A stretch of 64,000 bases of DNA, taken from NCBI RefSeq assembly GCF_039555335.1, contig NC_092637.1, forward strand, positions 8,950,815 to 9,014,814, given 5' to 3'. The notes beneath the pieces are model-generated. The model ran no database searches. It was not told the origin of the DNA and saw only the letters and a list, made by a program, of their open reading frames with translations. Numbering within the stretch: the stretch's first letter is position 1; each line of letters opens with the position of its first letter. This DNA comes from Amphiura filiformis (Eukaryota; Echinodermata; Ophiuroidea; Amphilepidida; Amphiuridae). Below are positions 1 to 12,926 of the stretch, piece after piece. The position numbers were made by a program, and so were the translations under genes.

Positions 1-1522
1 ATGATTGAAGCGACGACAAATATGACAGCCCTCACAAGTGTTATATATGAGACCACCCACGGTGACCCACCAAATATATATCTGTCGAGTTCAACAAAAT
101 TCAACTCCCACAAATATATTTCTGGTGAATACTTTTTTCATTGGCTGATATCCACTTGAGATCGGTATCATCAAAGCAGTATTGCTCTCATTTCATGATT
201 CATTGAGCAATCAATTTTGGCATTTGACCGAAATACGCGTCAAAAGATAAAAAGTCTCGTTCCAAACTTGTGTAGGCCTACATTGCTAGGGCCTAAGTGT
301 GTTTTAAAGCCTGATTCACAAATTATAGAAATAAACAAGAATTTATTTTAAAAGAGCACGCAATGATAGAGTACCAACGCTCGTGGTTTTGGTTGTTCTG
401 CAGTTTATGAAGATATTCATTGCAAAGCGCTATATATCCATTCCTACATATTACTTATTTTGCCCTCTTAATTATTAATTATAATTATGAATTTGACTGA
501 TAACAACGCATTACATCTTTATTCCGCCCAAAATAACATCGTTTAGGCCTATATGTGCCAAAAACGTCAAGAATCCCGCTAGTGCGGAAAAGATGACAAA
601 AATGGGTGAACCTCCATGGCAAACGCATTTTTGTATCAATAACCAATGATTTACCACTCCCAGACCCTCACACATCCTCTGCCAGGGGCAGATGCACATG
701 GGGACATAGAACTGGGGCCAAACATTATTTATGTAAAACCGGGGTGGAGGCATAAATCTGAATTTGGAGTGAAGACTTTTTTTCTACATCAGTCGATTTA
801 AATGGAGCTACGTTAATATGGAAACATTCACTTGTACATTTAGGTTATGTTTGTAAGCCTAAATATCATATTATTTGCATAAAACATTACTTACCATCAC
901 TACAGCATTGGAATGCTATTGCATGCCAGGCATTTTCCTTTACTTTCATATCATATAAAAATGGGTACGCTTGTACCGCACTAAAAAGGGGGGACACCAC
1001 TAAATCAATGCGCCATTTGTGTAACCCTAATGAGTTCCGGTAAAATACAGAAACTATTTGAGGTATTTTGGGCTGGTCTTTAGACTTATTAATCAGAAAG
1101 AGTGGCGAATTATAGCTTAAATAAAAGTGGAAAGCCTATACATAAGTCACCAAAAAAGTCGTATTTTTATAATTATTGAGAAAATAGGTCCGCGAATTAA
1201 AAAAATGGCAGAATCAGGTTTGCAGTCTTGAGAGCATGTCAAAAACAGTGAGGGCGCTGTTCGCGGCCTCGCTCGTAGCGGGAAAACGAGGTGGAAGGAC
1301 AATAAGGAAACATATGTTAAACTTTCATCGATTTACAATCTACTGGTCATCATAAAATTTTTTTAAACGAGCCCAAAAGGCCTCAAAATGAGCAAAGAAA
1401 ACCGGTGTTTTTACAAGTATTTCAATGGGAAGATTATTTAGTGGTGTGCGTCCATAGCATTTTCTTTCAGTTCGTTATCAGCCATTTTGGAACTATCCAG
1501 TCGTATTTGACAACTGGGCAGG
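1..1522. other. Intergenic, no gene recognised
   Basis: AT-rich sequence with short chance reading frames only. No conserved motif, splice-flanked exon or repeat boundary could be recognised. Confidence 0.5.
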
Positions 1523-1526
1523 TTAA

Positions 1527-2179
1527 GGGATTGGGTATGAACGTTTGGACAGTAGGCCTATTTATTGTGGGACATTAGAGCACTCGAATAGGATTCTGAA
1601 TACGAAGAATGTCCTTCTGATATCAAATAATTTTGATTTTTTGAAATTCGCAATGAAATACACATTTTATGGCAAATGATTAAAAATTGATATTTTTGAT
1701 ATTTAACAGTACTCAAATTAAACTTTATAAATCTGATGATTTATACTTATAGTGTATGTAGGTGGGATGAAAAGCCGACAATCAATTGACAATTTTGACA
1801 ATTCGTATTGAAGATATGGATTTTTTTCCCAAAACACCAACAAAAATTAGGTCTTTTTGGGAAAAAATCCATATCTTCAATATGAAAGGGCAACATTTTC
1901 AATTGATCGTCGGCTTTTCCTCCCAGCTACATACACTTTAAGAAAATATCATTAGATTTATAATATTTACTTCGAGGACTGTTATATATCAATATGTGAA
2001 AAATATCAAATTTTAATAATTTGTCATAAAATTTGTATTATATCGTGAATTTCAAAAATGAAAATTATTTGATATCAAAAGACATTCTTCGTATTTATAA
2101 TGTAATTCGATATGTCGGATGTGCTCTCATGTCCCACAAAAATACTGTCGAAACGCTCAAAACGCTCATTCCAGATCCC
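1527..2179. mobile_element. Foldback MITE, TTAA target site, copy 1
   Basis: A 653-bp element with two inverted arms of about 300 bp meeting near 1,850. It is flanked by TTAA on both sides (1523-1526 and 2180-2183), and the ends read gggattggg and ccagatccc. TTAA duplication is known for piggyBac and Kolobok elements. There is no coding capacity, so it is non-autonomous. A second member lies at 59202-59860 in the opposite orientation. Confidence 0.8.
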
Positions 2180-2183
2180 TTAA

Positions 2184-3648
2184 TTTTCATTGGGGATTTT
2201 TGAAATCATCGTTCGTCGAACGATATTCAGGTGACCTCGAGCATTTCATATAAATCAATAGTATCTCGCTATCAGTTGCGCGATATTTAATCCGATTCAA
2301 CTCATAATTTATTCGTTGCCGTATATATTTTGACGTCACAAAAAGTATTCGAAGCCGAATATTCGACTTCGAATATTCACTATGAACCGACCCTAAGGGT
2401 TAGTTGATGGTCAAGAGGACTGCGGCATCCTCAAAGCCTCTTGCTGTAATTCTCTAATCGATATCTATTATAGGACCGATCTTCTGAAATCCATACAACC
2501 GTGTCAAATGAAATAGTCTCGAATCATAATTTGTGCACGATACAACGTTGATACGTCAGATTTCGGAATTTTATTAAAAAATAGGCATAAATCACATTGA
2601 ACAGGTTGAATGCTGGCAAAAGTAGATAAAATAACTATGGGTCGAATTTACATTAATCAGTGTCCTGGGGCCAGGATAAGATTTAGGACTCCTTCGAATT
2701 CTAAAACAATATACTTCGCCAAATGTCCTTGCTTTCATTTTCTCATTTAATTTGTTTTAATTTTAATTAATTTCTTTATCCACTGGCTCTCTGGTAAATC
2801 CGGTATTGCCAAATATTTCTTGTCCATTACCCGTGTTAATCTATTTATTTATTAAAATGATTAAATGAACCATCTATTAAATTCCTATAATACAATGTAT
2901 AGGCCTAGTGTATTTGATAACAAATTTGTTTTTATTTTTGATTGGAATTTGGGTTCCATTACACGATTTCATAATAAGATATGTTTGGGCATGACGGAAT
3001 TAGTATATGATTAAAAATAGACATACTCTTAGGCCCCCTTTTTTAATGTTTGTAGGCCTACATTATTGATATCAATATTTATGTACAAAATGCAAAAGAA
3101 TGTATATATATTTGATTGTTTTGTAAACATTGAATTTGATGTTTACTCATAATTATGTCTGGAAAGTCAGGGAAAAACTAAGGAGTATCGGTATTTAGTT
3201 TCGTGGGAAAGTGGATCAGATGAGCAGTGAGTAAAAACTTTTGCCCTAAATCTTTATTTGATTTTTATTGTTTTATGAATTTATTAGGCTACATGTACTG
3301 GTAAAGTGCAGAAAGAACCTCCAAACGCACTCTAGGATTTTTCATCAGCAGCAGTAGAAATTTCTCTTGCATAGATTTTCTGGTGACCTCGCTTGGATTT
3401 AGCAAACAATGAACCGTTAGGGTTATAGCGCGTTATTTAATCTGATTCAACTCGTCGTGGCACGTATATTTATTGCACGTGTAATACTTTTTGACGTCAC
3501 GAAAAGTATTGTACATACAATACTGTACGTACAATACGGAGTCTGAAGCTAGCCTTAGACTACCTTCACGATTGGCCGATATACTGCGCTATAAATTCGG
3601 CACATATAAATCAGAATTGTTGTGACGATAATTCAATAATTGATTATT
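2184..3648. other. Intergenic with two diverged copies of a CRE-bearing repeat
   Basis: No gene is seen. Two related segments, about 2215-2400 and 3375-3550, share a track that includes gattcaactc, a gacgtcac palindrome and aaaagtatt, each followed by short inverted repeats. They look like diverged copies of one short element. Confidence 0.4.
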
Positions 3649-5379
3649 CAATCTAAACGCAGGACAACCGATCTTTTGTTCTGCTTAGTCGCGCTAAAAG
3701 TCGATCGATACATGTTAAAATCAACACAATTCCGAGATACACCTTTTGCTATGAAATTTATTTTCTCGGTCAAATATAAAGCAAAATTTTTTTTTCTTCA
3801 GTAATGTCAAATAAAAACAGTGCTTGGATGAACATTTTTTTTTTAAATCCTGGTGTTAAAATTAAGCATCAAATTGTGTCTTTTAGTGTGATATTTTTTA
3901 TAGGCCTTTAGTTCGCCCGTGAGCATTTTACAGAATTCATTTTTAGCGTCTCAAACTAATATAGTTTGCTAAAGAAAGATATTTCCCACCTCTGTAAAGC
4001 ACATCGTGTGGGTCTATATATTATAGTTTTGTCAGAATTTCCGTTTTTATTTTACCCTTTTCCCTTCCTGCTCCGAAAATGTCAAACTTAGTACTTTACC
4101 TCGAGAGCAACCAGCATAAATAATCGATATTTCAATTGTTGTCAACCCAGGTCCCTTTTCCATTGAAAACCAGGATTGCCTGACCAGCGATTTGGTAGCC
4201 CAAATCCCCAATTCTGGTAAATTTAGGTGGATTTTGGAAATTTGCTCCCGTGATAGCCTGCAATTTCAATTTATAGGGGCTATGGATTCCATGATTATGA
4301 AAACAATTTTGTCTGTTTGTTTGTTTGTTTATTTATTTACCTAGGATGAGGTCCATGGGAAAATCCACTGTCCAAACCTAGAAAAATTCGCGTGTTATTA
4401 GAGGGGATTTTAATTTTCTGTCCCTCCTATCTCCAGGTGAATTTTGAATGACCCCCCCCCCCCCATCGCGGGTTGGCATTTTCATTACACCCTTCAGACT
4501 TGTGTTCGGGTTTGTGTAGGCCTATTTGTCATAATTTAGCGCTATAGGACCTACTTTCTAAATGTATAGCTATTATAGCCGTGCTATATAAATATTATAA
4601 GGTACCGGTATGTAATATTATGTAGGCCTATGGGGGTGGGGTGGGTACTCAACACATTTTAACCATGACTTACAATGCAAGGCTCATTGTTACCATAAAT
4701 GATTTTTCCTTTAGGTCATTATAATAGGTTGTTATAAACTTCCGTGTTTAACCTTGTATTGTTTTGGCTGCTTCATTATGACTTTCGGTGGGTTTAAGCA
4801 ATTTCAAACAAACACAAACAAAAGGCACTATACCGAAACACTATAGGTAATTTCTTTGCTATATTGAAGTTCTGGCAAAACTGTATCCAGGCCGGGCACC
4901 CAGAGATATCGATCCACAATGCTAGTATTTCACGCGTGGATTTGAAATTTTCTCAGCTGGTAGTCAAAAATTATGGAATCAAAACGGACAAAACTATAAT
5001 ATATAGACCCACACGATGTGCTTTACAGAGGTGGGAAATATCTTTCTTTAGCAAACTATATTAGTTTGAGACGCTAAAAAATGAATTCTGTAAAAAGCTC
5101 GCGGGCGAACTGAAGGCCTATAAAAATCAAAAATATCACACTAAAAGACACACTTTGATGCTTAATTTTAACACCAGGATTTAAAAAAAATGTTCATCCA
5201 AGCACTATGTTTTTATTTGACATTACTGAAGAAAAAAAAAATTTGCTTTATATTTGACCGAGAAAATAAATTTCATAGCAAAAAGGTGTATCTCGGAATT
5301 GTGTTGATTTTAACATGTATCGATCGACTTTTAGCGCGACTAAGCAGAACAAAAGATCGGTTGTCCTGCGTTTAGACTG
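3649..5379. mobile_element. TIR DNA transposon, non-autonomous, family T1 copy 1
   Basis: A 1.73-kb element with inverted arms of about 500 bp (3649-4130 against 4890-5379). The ends read caatctaaacgcagg and cctgcgtttagactg, and the flanks carry a 4-bp duplication, tatt (3645-3648 and 5380-5383). About 0.6 kb of unrelated middle sequence (about 4240-4830, with a tttg microsatellite and C/G runs) is absent from the sister element at 60396-61510, so it is a later insertion. Two open frames of 60-66 codons inside lie in the arms and match nothing I know. Chapaev and Sola use 4-bp target duplications, but I do not assign a superfamily. Confidence 0.8.
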
Positions 5380-5398
5380 TATTGATCATAGCCTAGCC

Positions 5399-5718
5399 CC
5401 CGGGGGGGGCACTCAACTTAAATTTTGGTAGGGGTGTGCGGCGCGGAGCGCCGAACTTTGGGAACTGAGAACTGATTTTCGGGCAAAATAGGGGCTTCAA
5501 GAACTGAAATTTGGGCCAAATTATAGGCTGTTGAGCTAAAAATTTCCAAATTTTTTCCAAATTTGAGCTTAAAGAGCTGCAATTTTCAGAGTTTGAGGCT
5601 CAAAGAACTGGATTAGATTCAAATGTGGGGCTTAAGGAACTGCCGGAGAGCCTGAAAAAGGGACCCTTGACCGCCGCACATACCCATACCACCTTAACAT
5701 GTGAGTGCCCCCCCCGGG
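5399..5718. mobile_element. hAT-like MITE with G/C-run ends, copy 1
   Basis: A 320-bp element whose ends are cccggggggggcactc and gagtgccccccccggg. It is flanked by a perfect 8-bp duplication, gcctagcc (5391-5398 and 5719-5726). An 8-bp duplication is typical of hAT elements. It inserted only 11 bp from the end of the preceding TIR transposon. A second family member lies at 42665-43171. Confidence 0.85.
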
Positions 5719-5726
5719 GCCTAGCC

Positions 5727-7036
5727 ATGATAACCATTCATCAAGTGAACGTTTTTATATCAGATTCTGTGAATCAATTGCACTGAGTGAAGCAAGGACA
5801 AGGATTAATTAAATCAGGATGTGACACTTCGTAATTTGCATGTGTCCAATTCATATGTTAATAGCATATTGTTATTAAAATGATGGTCTGACCTGGCCAG
5901 AGGGCGTTAATATAATAGACGTTTGATCAAGGGACAGAGTAGTTTCCGTTTGTATCGGCTGCCGAACGAAACATAATTATTATGCTCATTCCGACCAGAC
6001 TAGCTTTGCCAGGCAGGGTAGGCCATGACGAGTAGGCCTATGTGCCGAACGTACATTTTAAAGTATTTGCATAACTCTTTTGCATGAAACTGTAATTGTC
6101 GTCTAAAACAAACAAACAAAAACAATATTATTTGAAGTTTATTTTAAAAAAATTACCCTATTTTACTACGGTCAATTAAGATGGCGGTAAATTACCATGT
6201 AAATTAACCGGTAATTTACCGACTCACAACACTGACATGAATACAAGTTTTAGTATTATTTAATAATATTCCTCTATCGTTTGATGTACAATGGTACAGG
6301 TCGGGGGGGGGGGGGCAAAATAGTTTTGTACTTAATATGAGGGTGGGGGTTATAACAGTTTTGTCCATTTCGGAGGTCAAAAAAGTTTTAGGTTCACGAA
6401 GAGGGGATGGGGGGTTAAAAATTTGTAACACGAAAAAATATATTGCCCCCCCACCAAAGTATTTCTGAACACTCCCTAAACTTGATTTTTCAACAAATGT
6501 TATTTTTCAGTGAGTTTTGCTTTTATTCCGTGTTAAATTATGGCAAACGGAAACAATCAAAATATGATGTAGCTAGGAAACAAATACTCTAATCGCTCCT
6601 GGGTGTCACTCATGCATATGCCTATCGGTATATAGACTGTCCCACAGTCTCGGTTCGGTCCGGCCTGGATAATGGACCGATACATAATTACATAATAGCC
6701 TTTCAACAACTCCTCCTATACCTTTGTACAGGAGCCAACCGTTGTTAATCCGTGATGAATACACACTTTTACTATAGCGTATACGCGAACGCGATCGAGA
6801 CTACGCGTTACGCGAGAGCGCGTAAAATTCGTCATGTTTGGAACCTGTGTGCGTATGCAAGCTTTACAAATTAAATTCAGTATTTTTCAGCGGCTTAACA
6901 TTGCAGTTTTATTCTGTAGTTTTATTCCAGTTTTATTGCTGATTTTAACAGAAAAATCATCGAAGTTTTTGTAAGGCTGAGTGGCAATGATTAACTTACA
7001 TTCCTCATGAAATAATCATGTGAATTATACGATCTG
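5727..7036. other. Intergenic; a small G-run repeat inside
   Basis: No gene is seen. About 6300-6457 begins with a run of 14 G followed by caaaatag and ends with tattgccccccc, so it is probably a degraded short inverted-repeat element. About 6770-6830 is locally CpG-rich. Confidence 0.35.
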
Positions 7037-7217
7037 TAGGGATTCAATCATGTTTCACCGTTGTTCATCACCGTTTAACAACTCGCGTCCGGCGCGTCTG
7101 CGTGGTTTACTTCGCTCGGGCAGCTAAAGCTGCCCTCGCGAAGTAAACCACGCAGACGACGCGGCCGCATCGTTGTTAAACGGTGATGAACAACGGTGAA
7201 ACATGATTGAATCCCTA
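7037..7217. repeat. GC-rich 181-bp palindrome (hairpin MITE)
   Basis: Arms beginning tagggattcaatcatg and ending catgattgaatccct are inverted complements and meet at gcagctaaagctgc near 7120. The inner third is CpG-rich while the outer part is AT-rich. It is non-coding. A foldback insertion is the simplest reading. Confidence 0.8.
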
Positions 7218-9150
7218 AATCAAAATATGCCATAGTCCTTCACCCCCCCACCCCACCCCGATTCTAAATACACAGCGACCAAAACCACTTCCCAGCGCCC
7301 AAAACCAATTCCTCTTTCTACAAAATTGATGCCACTACACTAATCACACCTCCTACATTGAACGCTAAAATTCAGTGACCGCTCCCCACGCCGAGGGTTG
7401 ATTTTTAATGCTATGTAATTGCCAGTCGTTCTCCATGGACCCGAGGGAGGGTCTAATCGGTATAGGGGCATAATTGCCAATCACAAAGTTTGAAATTGTA
7501 ATTGTTTAATGTAGGCTACTCCCTAACAGAATACGTTTATACGCACGCTGGCGAAGTGACGTAGGCCTACTCAAATCGGATTAACTACCATAACAATAGA
7601 TGAATACAATTTTGACTATATATCGCCCGCACTCACGTTCATGCGGTAGGACCTACCGATGCATTGAACCATAGATGTCAAAGAAATGCTAATCACTTGC
7701 ACCTGTAAGATTAGCCTCTTTGAAAAGAGCGGTATGAACGGTATTGTATTCAATCTATTATATGATTGAAGACAGGTGTACAGACGGCTTGACGTGAGCC
7801 TATGATTTTTTTTCTGGGGTCTTGTGGTGTACGCTGGTTATCATCGATGTTGAAGTGCCTATAATAGTTCAATGTAAGAAAATGAGCCAATAGACGTGAT
7901 GAATAAAAGCTAATAAAGATCGGATTTTTGGATTATTAGTGGCGGTATACAATTAAATGTCAAAATTACGGTGATATTCTACTTTTCAACAATAATTCAT
8001 ACTGGCAGGCTACACCAATAAGTGTATTAGTGCAGATTGATATTTTTCGGGATACTTTTCCACAGGGAGGAAGCACATGGCAAATACTATTGCCGCGGGC
8101 GCCATTTTGGAAGGTCACGTGAAGTGTCAAATGATTTTTTGACTTCAAATACTCACTGTATTTCATATCTTATGCTTGTCGTATCATTCCTTTGTATTAT
8201 CGATAGTTAGTATTAATATCGACATTACTATATCAACAAGACATTCCCTTATCAAATTAAAAGACTTTCTTGCAGAAACAAATCACTGTGGCCTGATGGG
8301 ATCATAGTACCCACTTCCGCCCGGTCTAACCTTGCTTGGGGGCGCTTTTTACTATCTTCAACAGGTTCGGTTCGCTAAACTTACGACATCTTTATGTGGT
8401 GACCTCAATCATATGGGCTGAGTAAGAGTTGATGTGAATTATTCATAACCGATCGATACCTTGCCTCACTTTGTTGAGAGCAAGCCAACAAAATTTGCCA
8501 TAAGTTTGCGTGGCTAAACAAAAGCCGTGAATTTAGTGTCACCCCCTGGCAAGGATTTCTTTCTCCGTTAATAAATTCTTCAATCACTCCTTGCTAACCT
8601 TGCGACTGATGCAGGTCTACTCAACTTTGATTCATGATGGATAGTTAGACTCATGGAGCTATTATAAGATGGAGAGGAAATAGATTACGTAACGCATTGA
8701 AACCTTGTGCCGATTTGAAATCTGACAAGCTATTCATCGAAAGGTACCTTTTGTTTGGGACAAAGGGCTTCCACCATTAAATCGGTAAGCTGGCCCGACA
8801 GTGTATTAACGCTTTACCTAGCAGGCTACTGTCAATAAGTGATCAAATGCAAGTCGCGTGAAAGCGCTTAATGGAATGAAAAGTACCTATTGTTATACAT
8901 AAACCCAAGGGTGTGATTGAGTAGCCGTAAGCACAAAAGGCACACATTAGCCGCTAATGCATAGTTCGTTGTCACCCCACTGACATTAGGTGCTTCATTT
9001 AAATAAATTGAATGCGCCTGCTGAATGATTACACATCATGGCTGCCATGTCTATAATGGTATTAAATAGCTACGTCCCGGGAGCTACGTATACATGTAAC
9101 AATAAGTATACCGGTATAGGCCTATATAAAAGTTGTTTTACAAATTGAGA
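7218..9150. other. Intergenic, no gene recognised
   Basis: Only short random reading frames occur. No repeat boundary was found by eye. Confidence 0.45.
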
Positions 9151-9430
9151 TTTTATTTTATTTTATTTTAAGAAGGAGAATGTCATAATCAGTGGCGTTC
9201 TGTGAGAGGTCTTGGGATGTTATAAGTATTTGTTGGGGATGAAGAATGAGAGGGGACTGGAGGAAGAGAGAAAGAGGAAGAAATAAAGAGAAATAAATAA
9301 ATAGACGTAAAGAAATAGAAAGGTGAGGAAAAGATAGGAATGAGAGGGGACAAAACGTAAGAGGGGATGGAGAAGGGAGGGAGATAAGAAGAGGGAGTGA
9401 TACTTTAGCAAGTACAGAGAAAGGAAAAGA
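9151..9430. repeat. Low-complexity tract: tttta repeats then homopurine run
   Basis: A short run of ttttatttta units (9151-9172) is followed from about 9236 to 9430 by sequence that is almost all A and G on the + strand. The 129-residue frame on the other strand is a low-complexity Leu/Ser/Pro product of this tract, not a gene. Confidence 0.75.
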
Positions 9431-10524
9431 AATGAATGACAAATAAATTATAACAATTATTATAGAAACTAAACACAGCCCCCCCGCCCACACACCCCAC
9501 ACACACATACACCCCGGCCTAACACTAACAGCACTATAGGCAGCCATTCGATGATGCCAATGCCTTTATGCGTTACGTATTTAAAACGCCCAGTCAGATG
9601 TATTTTACACCTGCCAAGCACAAGTCACCCAATTTCGAAAATTGGACGTTGAATGTACACTCTCATGAATATTGATTGGCAACATTTTCCAATATGTCAG
9701 CGCTCAAATCGGACACAATAGAACAATAGATCATTCAGTACGTTGGTTAGACTGGTAACATGATGACGATTTTAATGTCATCATGTCTTGCACGTGATTC
9801 ATATTAAATTATACTACTTATGTGATGTAACTCTGGTAAGATTTTATATTAATTCATACACCTTGTATTTTGATCAGTTTATCTGATAATGTAATTTCCT
9901 AATAAATTCTATGATACTTAATTTCTGTTTCATTTGATTATTTCGAGATAGTCATTCCCGTTTCCGTTCATTCCCTCATCATTTGGGACTCCAAATCTGG
10001 TACCTCGCTCTTCCTTCCCATGACTAATTCCCCAATTAAAAGATTCATAATACAATTATTGCGGAATTATTGTCAGTTTTTGACTCAAGACGCAAGCTGC
10101 TATCTCAAAGCGCAAGCTAACGACTATCATATCTGTTCAAAATATATATTCATGTGCAAGGAACCACATCTGGTTTCTTTATACGAAATCATTTACGGGA
10201 GATATTCATCATTTTCTACACCGGTATATCCAAAGATTTTCTTCTCATATCAAACTCGTGCATAGCAAATTCACGTGTATCGATCCCGGGTATATATTTA
10301 AGTATCTCTGCTGACCAAGTAATTATTAGCCAGTCGATGTCGGTGGGGGGCACGTATGACGCTACGCCACTGATCGTCCGATGAAAGAATACGAAACCCC
10401 GGTACGAAACATTTGATTTGGAATCAATCGTAATCTTCCATGCACTTCTGAGGCAGACTCCCCTGCGTAGTCTTTGTCAAAGTCTACTCGCGATTTAGGG
10501 GGACACGAGCCGCCAGTAGTCCTT
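9431..10524. other. Intergenic, no gene recognised
   Basis: No coding motif is visible. Around 10345-10376 the string gctacgccactg matches the 3' end of hAT-type short elements such as 53037-53209, so a remnant is likely there. Confidence 0.4.
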
Positions 10525-10616
10525 CAAGGAGGACCACGCTCCATTTAGTATGATAGTCCACGCCGTCAGGCAAGGAGGACCACGCTCCATTTAGTATGAT
10601 AGTCCACGCCGTCAGG
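10525..10616. repeat. Tandem duplication, 46-bp unit x2
   Basis: Two identical or nearly identical 46-bp units starting caaggaggaccacgctcc lie head to tail at 10525 and 10571. Confidence 0.85.
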
Positions 10617-10677
10617 CGTGGGTCCTTCTACATTCGACAAATCCTTCCCAGAAAGTCGGGGGAAATGTCAAACTGAT

Positions 10678-10763
10678 TAACCACGCCTACTGACAGCTAC
10701 TAATGATATTCAGCCAATCCGATCGACTGAATATCATCAATAGCTGTCAGTAGGTGTGGCTTC
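10678..10763. repeat. 86-bp hairpin repeat
   Basis: Inverted arms (accacgcctactgacagc against gctgtcagtaggtgtggc) surround gatattcag...ctgaatatc. The structure is small, non-coding and strongly foldable. Confidence 0.75.
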
Positions 10764-11099
10764 TACTGCTACCAGAACACTAGCTTCTAGCTTGGGATTG
10801 ACACCAGTATTGCGTAACAAAATTGATTATTAGTCCTCTTCAGTTGCATATGTGTTAATGCTATTATAATACTCGGTTTTACCCTCAGTTCACTGACCTG
10901 TAGGTAGCACACAATCAGTTCCTTTTTGTCATCACTACATTTAATATTATCCTGGTTAACCACGGTTCGTTACTATTTTTGTAGAGGTTGTGCTTGAAAT
11001 TATTGATTGGCTACAAACAAAGGATTTGAACCGATGTTCTTCACCGTTATCATTGGGCAGTGCAGTCCATTCAATCAAATGTTGTCATCAACCTATTTG

Positions 11100-11700
11100 A
11101 TCGTAGTACTCCTGGTGAGGACGGATACCGCGAATGTAGGTTTTGTATAACATTGCGAAGCTTTTCTTGTCGAAGTGCTTGAAGGTGCGCATTATTACTC
11201 GTACGCTGTTCATCGCCTTATTCGCCGCTGCTGCACACTGCTTACTCACCTTTCCATCTTCTGTAATTATTCACTCCAAGATCTTTCTCTTCTGTGCCAT
11301 GTGGGATTACATCATCACCAAGCTTATATTCAGTGCCTTGGTTTGCACTTCACATGTGCATTCTTTTGCACTTTCTTGCATTGAATCTGAGCAACCATGT
11401 ATCAGACCATGTTTGAAGAGCATCTAGGTCTTTCTGCATGTTGTTACTGTCCTTTTCACCAACTATATGCCTGTACACCTTGGTGTCATCAGCAAACATC
11501 TTGACTTCTGATTCAACATTCTCCGGCAGGTCGTTGATGTAGATCACGAACAAGATTGGACCCAGGACAGACCCCTGCGGTACACCACTGATAACATCTG
11601 TTCAGTCTGACTCTGCCTCTCCTACTACCACCTTCTGTTTTCTACCAGTCAGGAAGTCGCTTATCCAAGCATGAACCTTCCCCTGAATTCCATATGCCTG
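11100..11700 (-). mobile_element. CR1/L2-like LINE, RT C-terminal part
   Basis: Reading the - strand from 11700 down gives reverse-transcriptase motifs in order: SGVPQGSVLGP, then FVIYINDLP, then FADDTKVY (the YxDD-type catalytic box as FADD), and a C-terminal block with YKTYIR near 11130. There are stop codons and frame shifts, so it is dead. Its 5' continuation is at 14822: the interrupted text resumes exactly across the 11701-14817 insertion. The family belongs to the CR1/L2/Jockey group; the exact clade is not settled. Confidence 0.85.
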
Positions 11701-12179
11701 TGTGGCGAGACGGCCGATTGCCAAGAGCGCGAAATGTCTCAATGTGCTTTTAAATAGATACCTGGTTAGCTGTAAGTTGGTATATGAAAGTCAGGTGGCC
11801 GGGTTGACACCAGTTCCCAAAATGGGAACACGACAATTTGTGTATGAGACGTGGGCAAGTCGTGGGGCAGAACCCCACCTTCAGAGTATCTTTTACAAGC
11901 AGAAGTGCATCTAAATAATCATCACGTAGTATTTGTCTTCATTATCTTCAACAATATTTTATTTACGTAACTCCAGACTACAACATACAGGATTCAGTCA
12001 CACCCCTATTCAATGCACCCCACTCCTACAATGGCTTCTGCAATACTACTCAGCTAGCACCCTCCCTCACCTATCAATCGAATCCGATGAGTGAAAAAAA
12101 AAACAAGCACGTTAAAAAGGGTTAATATACATGATATGTGATTACACATTTCAGACATACAAAAAAGGCCCAAGTTATT

Positions 12180-12360
12180 TAGCACAAAATGAAAATTTGG
12201 GCAGCATGGCTCCGCTCAGCGCATGCTAATAGTAACGACACTTACGAAACACATGCAAGCATGTATTGGTAAGGTATCATCATAACATCTATCAGAAATC
12301 CTATAAAACACAACTACCTTTTGGCCAATGAAAATTTGGGCAGCATGGCTCCCCTCTAGG
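12180..12360. repeat. Short dispersed duplication inside the 3.1-kb insert
   Basis: The string gaaaatttgggcagcatggc occurs at about 12190 and again at about 12327, roughly 137 bp apart. Confidence 0.6.
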
Positions 12361-12629
12361 TGCTGACCAGATTTTAAATAATACATAAAAAATGTCACAC
12401 CTGAGGTATGTATCTTTATGTATCATCACCATTTTAAAATTACAACATAATAAAACAATATGATTCCAACAGACTGTGCACTACCATCACATAGCATAAT
12501 AAAATATATACACATTTAGTATGAAAAGAAATAAATAAGTTCCCATCTCACTTCACTTACAAAAATAACTCTACCCCGAAACATAGTTTAATAAAATATC
12601 CTCACCTCCCTCTACTATAAAATAAAACT

Positions 12630-12830
12630 CGTCTCCTCTACTGTAAATAATTTGGCTCACCAATTTGTCTCCTCCCTTAATCGTAAAAAAAATACATAAC
12701 TCACCAAATAGCCTCCTCCCTCAATCGTAATATATATATAACTCACCAAAATAGCCTCCTCCCTCAATCGTAAAATATATATAACTCACCAAAATAGCCT
12801 CTATAACTCGCCAAATAATAATATCCTCTC
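12630..12830. repeat. Degenerate tandem repeat, about 45-bp unit
   Basis: Units containing aactcaccaaaatagcctcc and cctcaatcgta are repeated about four to five times with variable tatata spacers. Confidence 0.7.
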
Positions 12831-12926
12831 ATAATTATAAAAAAACAAAACCCTTATGACTTCAGAATGTACTCCACTCAGTGAATAGGCCCCCAGACCT
12901 CCTCTCTCCACATCGCTTGATATATG

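Noticed and set aside
4864-5375. Two frames of 60-66 codons
   Set aside because: They lie inside the inverted arm of a TIR transposon, and the mirrored arm does not support coding.
9158-9547. 129-residue open frame on the - strand
   Set aside because: It is the translation of a homopurine/homopyrimidine tract (Leu, Ser, Phe and Pro runs) with no domain.
10525-10616. A CRISPR-like array
   Set aside because: Only two directly adjoining units without spacers, in an intron-bearing animal genome. It is a plain tandem duplication.
11701-11930. A tRNA gene or tRNA-derived SINE head
   Set aside because: Box A-like and box B-like words are about 100 bp apart, too far for a tRNA, and no cloverleaf could be drawn. 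It is kept only as a remark in the insertion entry.
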